Of a stretch of DNA of 64,000 nt, positions 11,316 to 22,720 are shown in pieces. How positions within the stretch are numbered: position 1 is the first letter of the stretch; each line of letters opens with the position of its first letter. The notes below the pieces were generated by a model. The model did not search any database, was not told the origin of the DNA, and saw only the letters and a program-made list of their open reading frames with translations. The position numbers were made by a program, and so were the translations under genes. Origin of the DNA: Cryptomeria japonica (taxonomy: Eukaryota > Streptophyta > Pinopsida > Cupressales > Cupressaceae); NCBI RefSeq assembly GCF_030272615.1, contig NC_081409.1, positions 532,248,291 to 532,312,290 on the forward strand, given 5' to 3'.

Positions 11316-11523
11316 GGTTATGAATTGGTACAACTACAAAATCTACTAACCTTTGTCATTGATGCCAAAGGGGGAGTAGTATAGATGAGAAAATTCAAAA
11401 CACAAAGATCACATGCCCAGGGGGAGCTCTCACATTTTTGGTAACATTTTTTTGGTCTACACATTTTCGGATATCTTTTTGAAATTTCTCATGAGTGTTG
11501 CCATCAATGCCGAAGGGGGAGAT
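11316..11523 (+). other. Element B 3' region with three polypurine-tract-like sites
   Basis: Three G-rich tracts occur: AAAGGGGGAG at 11367-11376, AGGGGGAG at 11419-11426 and GAAGGGGGAGA at 11512-11522. The last touches the 3' LTR and is the expected plus-strand primer. Equivalent sets are seen next to the 3' LTRs of D and F. Confidence 0.7.
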
Positions 11524-11588
11524 TGTTGGCATATGGACACTCCAATGAGACATTGTGTGTGATTGAAGGTTTTGTCATTGATGGCAAC
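11497..11588. repeat. 13-bp inverted repeat enclosing PPT and LTR start
   Basis: GTTGCCATCAATG (11497-11509) is perfectly complementary to CATTGATGGCAAC (11576-11588). The loop holds the polypurine tract and the first bases of U3. The same pair is present in F and G. Confidence 0.75.
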
Positions 11589-12365
11589 CTTGCAATCCTA
11601 TGACACCGACAAGACATTATACCGGCAAAGCATTACTCAAACAAAACAATGCTCCAGCATCAACAAAATCAATCTACACCGACACTGGCACAGAAGATGT
11701 ACACTAGCATAGAAGATGTACACTGACACAGACGGAAATATGTATACTGGCACAGAGGCTGACAAGATTTTTGATATGTAATATTTTGTTTATCATTGTA
11801 AGCCGACTTGGCAAATTGTAAAATGACTCTTGTATATAAAAGAGATCATTGTAGGCATTTGTAGCATATGGATAAAAAGCAATAAATAAATTATAAGGTA
11901 GACCTAATGTGCAAATTGTAGGTCAAGGGTATATGTAAAGAACAGAGCAAGAACCGGTACTGAATCTGACATTGAAGATGCTATTGTAAAGTAGTACAAG
12001 ATATTGGATTTGTGTAAATCCTCATTGTAAGTCAGTGTGACTTCTTATTGAGCAGTGAGCTCTAGGCAGTTGGCCTTCCTGCATGTGCATGCCCCTATTG
12101 TAAGTAATATTCTCTTATTGGCCAGTAAGTGAATATTGTGGGTCACAAATCCCACCAAGGTTTTTCCCACACCGGGTTTCCTCATTAAACATCTTGTGTT
12201 ATGGTTTTCTTTTCATGTGGATGCTTTTGATTCTGTTATTTGCATTAATTCTTGCATACCGGTATACTGTTACTTTATATTCTGCATATTCAGTTTAAAG
12301 AAAATTTCATTACCGATCAGATACTGATTCACCCCCCCCTCTCAATATCTGTGGGAACCCTAATA
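11524..12365 (+). repeat. Element B 3' LTR
   Basis: Begins TGTTGGCATATGG and ends GGAACCCTAATA, so the terminal CA has become TA. It is followed by the second GTACA. It has the same TATA, poly(A) and stem-loop features as the 5' LTR. Confidence 0.95.
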
Positions 12366-14639
12366 GTACATCCATCTATTATCCTTCATCCTCCATTATC
12401 CCTCATCCACTCTATCTACGTTCATATCCCTTTTCCACCTTTGATCTTGACAAGTTTAAGGATCTTTACAGGCTTCATGTGTCCTATCTATTACACTTGA
12501 TCCACACCCTTTAGCTCCTATCCATTGCTCACTTACATCATTCATTACTCCCTTTTGATCTTGCTTATCATATCTGGCTCCTATCCAAATCTATCCCTTG
12601 ATCTTGATCAACACTATGGACAAAATGCAAAAAACATGCTTTCCACAAACCTCTTGACATGGCCACTTCTTTGGACCATATGGCTTTGTTACGCTATATC
12701 CTTGCTTCGTTGTGCTATATCCTTGCTTTACATCACTAAAATCCTTGCTTTACATTGCTATATCTAGACCTTGTTCTTGGATTAATGTTGTGAGATAGTC
12801 CTTGAAAGCGTCCACCATCATTCACTTATCCATTCATGTACTCAAAATCCCTTTTGCCTTGCTAGACACTAGGGGCAAACATCAAAATCCTAAAAATCAT
12901 AAAAGTCATGAAGAAACCTAAAAATCAGAAAAAGTCCTGAACAAAATCCTAAGAATCATAAAATGTTCTGAACAAAATCCTAAAAATAAAAAAATCACAA
13001 AATCAATAAACTGAAAAAATCAAAGTAAGAAAGCATAGACTATCCATCAAACTAAATCAACATCAGACAAACTCTCAAAGTCTACAATCAAACTTATCAG
13101 ATGTCTTGTTAATCAATCTATCAAACATCAACATGTCTTATGCAAGGAAGGGTACACTCAAAACCAGACAGATCGGTCTTATACAGGGTACTTACTCTTT
13201 GAAACCAGACATCCCTATCAATGATCACACAAATCAAAACAATGACATAGATCAGTATGGCTGCTAGATTTTGTCCAGGGTAGCCTTATCTCTTGTACTA
13301 AAATGCTACATCTTTGCTTTAGCTTGTACATATCTTTTAGTCACTTTTGTCACATCCTGGTTCGTTGGAACCCTCATGGATTGAAATCGATCATTGTCCT
13401 AGTCTTAGGTTAATCGACAAAGCACTTTACATGTCCTAAGTAGTATCAACCAAGTCATCTTTACATCAGTGATACTGATCGTCCACTCTGAGTTAGTCAC
13501 CTGTCTCCTGACTACTGAAGAGTTTTATCACTGAGTAAACAAGCAAAACAACATAACTAAAAACAATCATTGAACAATTTGAGCTATGCATGAAAATTTT
13601 CTTTGTGTGTTGTATTTTATATTGGTTTTCGATTATTATCCCTCTGAGTAACTCAAGGAAGTCTATCTTGACTAAGAGGAGCAAGGATTGGGGGCATAAT
13701 ATTTTCTTTATTTTCTGCTTGTAGGAATGATTTCGATGATCTGAAAACATCTATTTAGCTGGGTGTCTGTGATAAGTGCCTTCACATTAAGGTGAAATCA
13801 CCACACATACCTCGTCTCTTCTTATTTGAATGCTATAGGGAGTTTCCCATCATTTGTTTGTCTATTTTGAGGGAATTTCTTTATTGTGCATTTTGAGTCT
13901 TTGCAAAATCTGTCCAAGGATATGAACGAAAAAAGGGTCATTGTGGACAAGATAATTAATATTGCACATGAAAAGCAAGGAACTCTAATCTGCCTATTGT
14001 GGTTGTAAAACACTCAATAATGACAATTAAGCTTTTCAAAATCCAGTGACTAGGTTTACGATTGTATATCATTTTGCATTTCATTCTGCATCTTGTGAAT
14101 TTAGAGTGATTTCAGTATGGTAACAATGATCTCTTTATCTTCTCGATGAGAGTTGGAAGCATCATCATTTCTTAGCTAAGTGGTCTATCTTTTCATCATT
14201 TCTCCGATCAAGTACTTGTGTTTTGAGATGTTAGCTACATACATAAGCATCTTATATAGATTCATACATTTGATTATTTGCATTCATCTTATTGCAGAGA
14301 AAAATGAAAAATTTGCATTACTCATTACTCATTCACATTCATTTATTTGCATATAAAAGAAAGAAAAATAGACATCCATAATCATTTGCATTACATACAT
14401 TCATACTAAATCAGAAATGCATACATGTAGAATAAAGCATATAGAAAGCATCTTAAAAATTGAATCAACACAAGTACAATGAAGTCAAATCGGATCTCGT
14501 ATATATATATCGTATCAAGTCTAAGAGTACAAAATGATGTCCAATGACATGTACAAACTCCCATCGGAGAAAGAATCATATAGGCTACAAAAAATGGGTG
14601 TCTCTACAAAAAATATCATGGCTACAAAAAGAAATATCT
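12366..14639 (+). other. Element A interior resumed, no gene seen
   Basis: Degenerate sequence homologous to element C from about 33450 on (shared TTTTCCACCTTTGATCTTGA). It includes a 31-bp repeat at 12904-13000 in the same place as the array in C. Short ORFs here look random. Confidence 0.55.
12904..13000 (+). repeat. 31-bp A-rich minisatellite, degenerate
   Basis: Units of the type GTCCTGAACAAAATCCTAAG start near 12905, 12935 and 12966. The unit matches the longer array at 34015 in element C. Confidence 0.6.
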
Positions 14640-17039
14640 AGTTGGCACCCTCTCCCTAATTGCCATGTGAAGGAGGAGGAGCCTGATGACCAGGATCCTG
14701 ACGAGATGCCCACACTCCCTCAGATCGTGCCATATACTGCGAATAAGGGACAACCTGCTATGCAACTGGAACTGCCACGCTATATGCTGCAACATAGTAG
14801 GCTGCCCTGCTATTTTGATGCAAAACCTCCTGCTGAAGGGTGTCTCGCTCTGCTCTCATCGACGCGACTTGACGATCGCGCTCTGCTCTTAGCTTAGCTA
14901 GCTGATGATCTCGCTCAGCCCTAATCTCCATAAGCTAACGATCTCATTCAGCCATCACCTCTGCAAGCTGCCGGTCTTGCTCCGCAAGCTAAGTCTGAGC
15001 CACTATCAACTGTGACTGCAGCTCTGCTAAACATGCCCTCATCAACCATCTAATGTCCATCCCCTGCTCTCTCGCAGGCTCTCCACCTCTAGCTTCACCT
15101 TGCTCCTCTTGCCACTTACGGACCTGTCTCAGAGCTGTTCGCTCCTCCTCAGCTCCGCCAATCTCACACCTATACCCCCAAGAGATCCACCCTCACCCCT
15201 CTGTTGTCCCACATCAGATGGAACCCTTCTACTCCTAGCACCAGGATCACCACCTGTTCACCTCGAAACCACAGCTCTCTATCCCTACTTCTGACCCTAT
15301 CCCTATCCCTGCGCAGGGGAATCATCCTCAACCTCCTCAATGCGAGGAGCCTACTAAGCTAGATCCGTCAAATGAGGGAATGGATACTGCTGAAAAAATC
15401 TCTATACTAGGGGAATACCCCTGCATCTGCGATATCACCTAGGTAATTCCATCTCAGTCTCTATAGACCAGTTAGCTCCTGCATGGCCAAGACTTAGAGC
15501 AACCTTGGTGACCATCTCTTCCTCTCCTCATTAGCATATCAAACATATGCTATAAACTCCTATGATACCCCTTGAGGCTGACCATACTACCTCATCACCT
15601 GTGATACTACAAACTGCTCCACTATCGTCTACAATTTGCCAATAAGAGGGTGAGTAACAAAAAGGTCCCTGCGTACTAGCCTCTAGTCATCCCATGGCTC
15701 TAAGCCCCTATAAGGCTTCCATACCATGGCTATCAGGTCATCCAACTACCACCGCAAAAAAATATGTCTTGCCCAGATGGGACCGTGTAATGTAATTGGC
15801 ATACCTATACACAACTGGCTGCCCAACTCTCTACTATCATCAATGATAGGCTGACAAATTGGGAGGTGCTCCCAAGCCCAAACTTGTAATATCAAAACAC
15901 CAGTGGCCATGCTCTTGCCCTCCTTGTAAACAATCTGATGCATCTCGCGATACATGTGGGCCAAAATGCATGAACCCCAGCCAAGTCTCTGAGGGGTCTC
16001 AACTAATCTCTCCAACATCTGGCCCCATCCGCACTGGAATCCCTGTTGTCCTCTATTTGGCATCAGAAAACAACCAATAAAACCTACTAGGATGCAAGCC
16101 AGAGGAAACTCATCACTGTAACTGCTCATCATGATGTCCCAACTGATGGAACGTGTCAGGATATCAGGATCCCTGAATACATGCCTCACTACCTGTAATC
16201 CGGGAAGGTGTCCTGAATTGTAATCCACCTTATCCCCAGCAAAAGGGATATAAAGTATCCTATATACATCCTTGGGAGTGATAGTCATCTCCCCAACTGG
16301 TAAGTGAAAGGTATTATGCTCAGAATGGAATCTCTCTACCAATGCTGTGAGCATACCGTGATTCACACAGATATTAGGTAATCTCAATAGATGTGTCAAG
16401 CCACACAAGTCAATATGAGCCTGCTCAACCTCTGATAGCTGCCGAACTAAATTTATGGTAGGTGGATAAACACACCTGAAGAGAACATGAGGCAATCGAA
16501 CCTACAAAATCAAACAATGAAGTATCAGAATACATTCCAAATAAGCCTACAAGAGGAGTAAAACATCATGCAAATCCAACTACGTCAATTGCAAAAATAA
16601 AATTTCAAGTTTAGACCTTCAAAAATGCTCACTGTTTTCCAAACAACAAAACACAAAAGATCAGAAACTCTTACGAGTCAAGATTGAGCCCCGTAGGACA
16701 AAAGACTCCCAAATGACAAAATATTAAACTTCGCACGACAAAATGGGCTTTTATGAAGGTTGTTGTATGACACAAGGGTGAGTCCCGAACGACAAAACTT
16801 ATGGGTTTAAATGACAAAATAAAATTTAATAGTTTGTCTTACAAGACAGGATCCTGTCTCGCACGACAAAACGATAAAACCCGACTCAACATATCAAAAA
16901 CTTTAAAAATCAACAAAAAATTTGAAACTTGGAATGAATAACAAGCTTAAGATAGATCACTTACTGGTGGCTCATAGTGTCGCGGTTGATTATGTCATGT
17001 CTAGTGCTCAAATAGATGCTCACGAGTAGGGACCACCAT
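14640..17039 (-). pseudogene. Antisense plant-mobile-domain (PMD) gene remnant, two exons
   Basis: The best piece, 16501-15746 (minus), reads LTHLLRLPNICVNHGMLTAL, ERFHSEHNTFHLPVGEMTIT and PKDVYRILYIPFAGD. This is the plant mobile domain (aminotransferase-like, MAIL1/MAIN family). Just upstream, an acceptor TTTTGTAG|G (16502-16503) faces a donor CCA|GTAAGTG (intron from 16964). A 75-base first exon (17039-16965, MVVPTREHLFEH...) joins it in phase 0. Exon 1 contains TAG and TGA codons. Downstream of 15746 the frame continues with several stops into a repeated AERDxQLAxLRAERD coiled coil near 14850-14990. Tat-clade elements are known to carry extra ORFs in antisense near the 3' LTR, which this position fits. 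Confidence 0.75.
16669..16868 (-). repeat. Periodic TGTCGTACGA motif array 3 (reverse orientation)
   Basis: Reverse-complement copies (TCGCACGACA, CCGAACGACA and similar) start near 16670, 16691, 16709, 16731, 16763, 16785, 16807, 16839 and 16859. Steps are 18-22 bases, with two of 31-32. The array lies inside the putative intron of the PMD gene. In PMD-sense orientation it reads like arrays 1 and 2. Confidence 0.7.
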
Positions 17040-18220
17040 TTTTCTCACAGAAGGCTTTTTGAATTTTGAAATTTTGGAGGGTTAAAATGAATTGAAAATG
17101 ACACTTTTGTCCCTTATATAGCCAAAACCCTAATTTTTCAACTTGCTCCAATGGACCTGAAAATTGTACCCTTAGCTAATTCACCCATTCTGACTCCATT
17201 TTCAGGATCGAAATCAAAATTCAAGGTCATCTTGCTAGTCAATTTCACAAAATCTGGACCACTTAATGCTTTTCATCAAAAGCTCATTCTCTCTTCTAAT
17301 TGAGCTCAATTTCTCATGAATCAATGCTGAATCTCAATTTAATTTCTACAAATCCACTTTGCGATCAATTTCTTATCAATCAACGTAAAATTTTCAAAAA
17401 TTCCCCTGAATCAATTTGTTCTCAAACAACTTATCATCGCTAAAACTTGCCTATAATCATTATGTACCCTCGCTATCTTTCGATTTCTCTCCCGAGGGGG
17501 CATACTCATGACCTTATGACCTCACATCTTCAAATGTCGAGAAAATTTACAAATCTTCATTGAAAGTTGAGCAAAAATCTTTTTCAACTAAATAAAATCA
17601 ATCAAATCCTTATTGCTAAGGGGCATCTCATCTTCATCACTTTATATCAAGTTGATATCTCTCGATCATCTGAATCAAATCAATCGATAGGGGCATATCA
17701 GTTTCATCGCTTCAAATCAAGATGATATTTGTCTTTTATCTAAATCAATCTCTTAACATTAATCAGTTTCATTGCTTTTCATCAAGCTGATTATTCGTAT
17801 AAACTCAATCAAGGGTTTAAAGAGTTTTCTTTGATCACATGCTAAATCTAAGCAGGTGTTCAGTTTCATCACATCGAATCAAGATGAATAGTTTATCTTC
17901 GCTCATCATATCTTGATCAATCAAGTTCAAGATCGATTTTTATCTTCACTCAATGTGTTTAGATCAATCAAGTTCTAGATTAGTAAGATTCGCTTCTTGA
18001 TCAATCAAGTTCAAGTTCAATATCTTTTGTTTTCTATCATTCCTAAGTTCAGTCAAGTTCAGGATTGGTATCGCTTTAATCAGACTTCATTCAGCTTCGT
18101 CGCTTTGAATCAAGCTAAACACCTCGCTCTTCATCTAGTTCGTGATCAATCAAGTTCAGAACTGGTATCTCCTAGACATCAACTATTCTTTGAACCAAAA
18201 TGCTGCTCACACATTAATTC
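17040..18220 (+). repeat. Element A 3' untranslated region with dispersed short repeats
   Basis: No gene. Phrases such as GATCAATCAAGTTCAAG (17915, 17962, 17999, 18144 and a variant at 18051) and CAGTTTCATCGCTT...ATCAAG recur from about 17590 to 18200. Plant Tat/Ogre elements are known for variable tandem repeats in this location. Confidence 0.6.
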
Positions 18221-18231
18221 AAAGGGGCAAA
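18221..18231 (+). other. Element A polypurine tract
   Basis: AAAGGGGCAAA immediately precedes the inferred LTR start. Confidence 0.55.
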
Positions 18232-19242
18232 TTTAATACCCTAAAAATGGTCATCTAAACCATGAGCCCCTAATCTCGATAGCGTCACCAAGGTCCTAAC
18301 CAAAGGCAATTAAATAAATCTTGAGCACATAGTTAATTCTTTAATCATCAAATGCCACATGGCAAATTAATCACTCAATATTAATTAAATATTTATTTAA
18401 TTAATTAAATCATTTCAAGTAAATCATTTTTGAACAATTATCTTATTTATTTTATTGAATATCCTAGCATATTTAATGAAATAAATCATTTTGCCATCAA
18501 ATCTTCAAAAAAGGAAATAAATCAAAAAAAGGAATTAATTGACCAAGAAATAATTAAAAATTGAGAAAAGAAATCAATTGGAGATAATCTTGAAAAACAA
18601 ATTAAAAATTGATGAATAATCTCAAAGAAAGCAATTGAAACAATTAAATATTAAAATTGAATGAAATAGAGAATAAATTAGTTTTTTCTGATTTTATCTT
18701 AATTTTAGTTCAATTTCCTTTAAAACTGAGAAAAGAACCCAATCACATCAATTCACTTGGATTGTGCTTCCTCTTGGAAAATCTTGACCGCTCATCATCA
18801 TTTGATCTCAACCGTTGGTTTCTTTATGAATTTTCTATAAATTCAGGCTCTCATCTCTCATTCAAAAAAATCCTGGAGAATATATTGTTATTATGCTATT
18901 TTTTCTCTAGGTTCATTAAGAGTTTGCATTGAGATATTTCATATTAGTTATTGCATACATATTTAGATCATTTATCTCATTTATTGCTTAAATCATGTTA
19001 GATTAATCTTGCATTCATCTAGCTTAATCCATGCTCATATAGATAAAAAATCCTTCGTTTAGGTGTTGTCTAGTCACTGTATAGCTTAGCAATCTGAGAG
19101 CAATCTAAACTCGCATCTACTAGAAGGAAATGGGTCACTTTGTTATGGCTTTATTATTCATGTTTATATCTATCTAACCATGCATGTAATGACTTAATTG
19201 AAGTGTTCTGTATTCCAGATACAGATACAGGTCCACTTTTCA
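18232..19242 (+). repeat. Element A 3' LTR
   Basis: From 18699 it matches the window's first 545 bases; the end is ACTTTTCA at 19242. The start at 18232 (TTTAATACCCTAAAAATGG, TG decayed to TT) is inferred from the purine tract and from resemblance to the TGTAGGCATCTAAAAATGG start in element C. Confidence 0.75.
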
Positions 19243-20156
19243 GGTTCTCTCCTCTGGTAGAAATTTATGTCATCCTTCCGATATGAATTACCATCTTTTC
19301 TTACTTCCTTATCCTTGTTCTGATCTATACAAGTTCCTCTTTCTCCTTGAAATATTCCTCCCAAAAATATTCCACCTCTACCTCATTGTCTCTGCTCATG
19401 TGTTTTGTTCAGCTTCTCTTTTGCTTTCAAGGCATACGGATATGATTTTTCAACACTCTACAACTTGATCAAATTGAGTTCATCTTGTATAGACATCCAT
19501 AGTCCATTCAAATATCTCACAACTTGTTCAACCTTGTCATCGACATGTCCAAATCTAATATTCAACTTGTAGAATGCTTCAGTGTACTCCTTCACACTAG
19601 ATTCCTTCTGGTTTAAGTTCTGCAACTTCTGGAATAGATTTACTTGATAATCAACTGGCATACACTTTGATTTTAACTTAGAAACCATCCATTCCCATGA
19701 TTTGATCTTCTCTTTACCTCTTCTCTATCTATCAACCTGCAAATGCTCCAACCAAAGAGATGCATGACCTTTCAACCAGGTACATGCATACTTCACCTTT
19801 CTTTCCTCTATGGTGTTCTCAAAATCAAAATACTTCTCCATCTATGAGATCCAATCCATCAATTCATCTGAATCTAACTTTCCATCATACTCCAATGGGG
19901 TGAAATGTGGTTTAGTGTTTTCCCTACTCAAAGCCCTCAAGAACCTTTCTTCATCTGGATCAATTGCCGGAGGGTTTTCTACTTATTCTGCCGAGATCTC
20001 TTATTCCTCATCTTCGCTCATATCTTCAATACGTCGGCCTCTTCTCTAGGCTATCTCAACAACTTCCAACTAGGCTGCAATTCCTCACAACATTTCCATC
20101 ACAACAAGGTCTGCATTCCCATGTGCTCCACCATTCCTATTTCCTCTTCGCGCCAT
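19243..20156 (-). pseudogene. gag: Element H: Gypsy gag remnant
   Basis: The minus-strand ATG at 20156 begins MARRGNRNGGAHGNAD. Downstream pieces read DGKLDSDELMDWIS, then KYACTWLKGHASLWLEHLQV, EWMVSKLKSKCMPVDYQVNL and SSVKEYTEAFYKLNIRFGHV. This is the retrotransposon gag (capsid) fold with its tryptophans and the KEYTxxFxxL motif. It is broken by a TGA about 24 codons in and by in-frame TAG codons (for example WIS-stop-MEKYF). Its 3' part is cut off where element A begins. PBS and an LTR-like start lie upstream at 20256-20269. Confidence 0.75.
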
Positions 20157-20255
20157 CTTCACACCAATCCTCTGCAGTTGTAGGTCGGATCCACAATCCA
20201 CCACCCTACAACAAAATTCTCAAGACAATGCAATCTTCGGAATGAAATCTCATTT

Positions 20256-20263
20256 TGATACCA
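20256..20263 (-). other. Element H primer-binding site remnant
   Basis: TGATACCA is the reverse complement of TGGTATCA, the core of the initiator tRNA-Met PBS. It lies 5 bases from the LTR-like TGTAGTCACTGG. Confidence 0.55.
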
Positions 20264-20268
20264 CTTGG

Positions 20269-20840
20269 TGTAGTCACTGGTTAGGAGGGACCTCAAAGAG
20301 ATCAATCTTGATCAAGCAACAAGAGTAAACATAGTGGAAACAAGAGGTTATGATGGAGACAATGCAGAACTAAATATATTAGATCATGAAAACTGATTAC
20401 AGATAGTTAACATCTGGGTTACAAGATCCGACTCACTGGCCTACTGTAAACATGCTTAATTATAGAACAGGTCACTCCCAGACTTCCAAAACTAAGATCT
20501 ATCTACTTTATTCTATCTGAATTTTCTTCTTATTGACTTCTAATGCTTAATTACAATGATTTATTTGATCCAAGGGGATCCGGTCAGCCAAAAGGAATCA
20601 AATACCAAAGAACAAGATCAAACATGTAAAACCAATAGGTCGGCCTCTGCCAAAGAGATTCCTATATAAATCCCAAAGGATGAAGTGCACATAAAAGGGA
20701 AGGTCGGCCACACACCAAGGAACATCGAAATCAACCCATAGGGCTCTGCAAGCTATGTAAGGGATTTGGTAGATTCACCAATGCAAATAGGTCCGAACAG
20801 TTCCGGTGCTAGAAAATTGTCTCAGAATCCAGAATCAATA
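20269..20840 (-). repeat. Element H LTR remnant (far end not determined)
   Basis: TGTAGTCACTGG next to the PBS marks one LTR edge. No second copy is in the window, so the other edge is a guess. Confidence 0.35.
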
Positions 20841-22020
20841 ACTTGTCAAAAAATGATCCAAATGCTCCATGGTTTAAGAATAAGGAATATGATCGTCTCC
20901 TCAAGAAAAATCCAACTCCACAAGATCCAGTGAGCCAATGCAAGAAAATGCAAAATGAAATGCTGAAATTGCAAAACAAAAAACAAATATTTTTGGTTGA
21001 TGTAAGATTTCCAAGAACTGGGGTCTAAATAACTGTTTTTTCAATGAAAGTTGTAAGCAATGGGTGTTGGAATGGCATAGCAATAATTAAATGCACGGGA
21101 ACTATGCCCACCTGAATGCATGACCTAATGAAAAACCTTTGTGCTTAGAGACCAAAAAACTTCTAGTCATTGGTACAAGAGGTCAGACCTCTGATGCCGT
21201 CTCACACTTTTATGACTCTTAGTAGAGATACAAAGCTCACCATGGGGAGTTTTCATGGGAATTGATTCATGGCTACCCCAGAGAAGTGAGTACCATGGAG
21301 TGGAGCCAGTGGGGTCAAGCATATAAGTATCCAATTTGAGTAGGCATAGCTAGAAAACCAAGTGAGATCTAATGACTATTGTCCTTGCCAACTATAGGAT
21401 TTGTTGTTGAAGGTGCATGATTGTCTTGGGTTGAAGTCAAACAAACATCTTATCTTCTATGTTTTTTAAAGGTTGAATTAAAAGAAAACTCTCAAAATTT
21501 ATCATAATCAATAAACAAGCATCTAAGAAAACTTCAAACAAAGTCAACCTTGGTCCAAAGAGTTCCAAAGTATCCATCCAACAATTTGCAAATATTTTAT
21601 CAACATGGCTTGTCAAAAGATTGGGTACCCTTGTTTCAACATTCATGTCACTTAGGGCTAGGTTTTGCATAGTCCAACTTAGGTCTGAGGACATATTGTC
21701 ATCTTCCTTCATTTTAGTCCATTTCATTGCAAGCAACCTCATTTTGCACTTAGGTTTAGAATAATTTCCCTAAGTCTTCATTGCATTGTCATACCCAAAC
21801 TAGGTCTTGGTTTAAGTTGCATCTTGCATTATTATTGTCATCCCAAAATTAGATCTTCACTTAGGTCATATTATTGCCTTGCATATACTTCATGTGCATT
21901 AGACCATATCATTCCATAGTCCAAAATCCTAGGTCTTCTCTTAGGTTATCTTTGTCACATTTTCATACCATTAGGTCATATCATATCCCAAGTTTTGTGA
22001 ACATTTTCATTCATACCCTA
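20841..22020 (+). other. Probable element C leader, no gene recognised
   Basis: Short ORFs only. Text rich in TTGCATTGTCAT and TAGGTCATAT phrases from 21740 on merges into the array at 22021. No 5' LTR for element C was found. Confidence 0.35.
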
Positions 22021-22168
22021 AGTTCATATCATATCATTAGTTCATATCATAACCCTAGTTCACATGATTTCATAACTTTAGTTCATTTCATGTCCTTGGG
22101 TCATTTCATATCTCTAGGTCATAACACATTTTGAGGTCCTTTCATATCTTGGGTTGATACCCTAGGTC
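22021..22168 (+). repeat. 18-nt periodic array in element C leader
   Basis: Units opening AGTTCAT/AGGTCAT start near 22021, 22039, 22057, 22080, 22098, 22116, 22134 and 22151. Spacing is 18 bases (one 23). The units are degenerate, for example AGTTCATATCATATCATT. Confidence 0.7.
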
Positions 22169-22720
22169 CTTGGTCATTAATCATTGCCTTCTTTCATATA
22201 GTCTCAAAATTAGGTTTTGCCAAACTTCAAGAATTCACATCTCTAGATTAAACCCTAAGTTGTTGTTAGGGGGTCTTGACCTTGTCCAAAATTTATCCTT
22301 TTGTCAACATCATTTTGTCAAACCTAGCTTAGTATCCAAACGTATAGGTGCGACATTGTCATTTGTCCTATTGTCATTTTGTCCTTTATCCTTTTGTCAA
22401 TTAAGGTCTTGGCTTCATTTCAGCTTCCCAAGGTTGCATCTTTAGGTTTGCATTCCAAAGGTTTGTCCAAATAAAAAAAAAACCAAAAATATAGGTTGAA
22501 TTTTTTCCCTAGATTGCATTATCATTTGATAAGGTTGCACTTAGTTGCATTTCATTTCATTTCAAAAATTCAAAAACAAAAAACAAAAACAAAGGTTGCA
22601 TTGTCCTCTTAGGTTGCATTTGCAAAATCCATTAGTTGCATATCATTATCATTCTTAAAATAAAAAATCCCCCAAAGCATTGCATAGTGAAATGTCTATT
22701 GAAACAGGTTCAAAGCTCCT

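Larger units (their letters stand above)
5712..12365 (+). mobile_element. Element B: complete non-autonomous LTR retrotransposon with two non-pol ORFs
   Basis: The element is bounded by LTRs of 841 and 842 bp and a perfect 5-bp target duplication, GTACA (5707-5711 and 12366-12370). A tRNA-iMet-type PBS follows the 5' LTR and a GAAGGGGGAGA purine tract precedes the 3' LTR, a Copia/SIRE-like arrangement. The interior encodes a coiled-coil plus four zinc-knuckle protein (ORF1) and a large unknown protein (ORF2). No protease, RT, RNase H or integrase is present, so it must use proteins in trans. Elements D, F and G and the solo LTR S are relatives in this window. The LTRs differ at many sites, mostly transitions, so the insertion is not recent. 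Confidence 0.93.
1..19242 (+). mobile_element. Element A: nested non-autonomous Tat/Gypsy-like LTR retrotransposon (5' end outside window)
   Basis: Bases 1-545 and about 18699-19242 are direct repeats in the same orientation and act as the ends of one element. The first copy is followed by a TGGCACCCACCGTGAG primer-binding-like site and the second is preceded by a purine tract. Between them lie a gag remnant, low-complexity proline-rich sequence and an antisense PMD gene, but no protease, reverse transcriptase or integrase. Element B (5712-12365) is inserted in it, so the unnested interior is about 11 kb. The layout (Tat-type gag zinc finger, antisense extra ORF near the 3' LTR, repeat-rich 3' region) fits the Tat clade. 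The lack of pol makes it a LARD-like non-autonomous element. Its 5' target duplication lies outside the window. Confidence 0.8.

Noticed and set aside
14544-14897. Plus-strand 117-aa ORF
   Set aside because: It is the shadow of the antisense PMD gene's coiled-coil tail (AERDxQLAxLRAERD repeats on the minus strand).
15746-16495. PMD as an independent host gene
   Set aside because: It lies antisense inside a defined LTR pair, has stops in exon 1 and after the core, and fits the known antisense ORF position of Tat elements.
20843-21028. 61-aa ORF MSKNDPNAPWFKNKEYD...
   Set aside because: No recognisable family, no partner in the related element, and too short to support as a gene.
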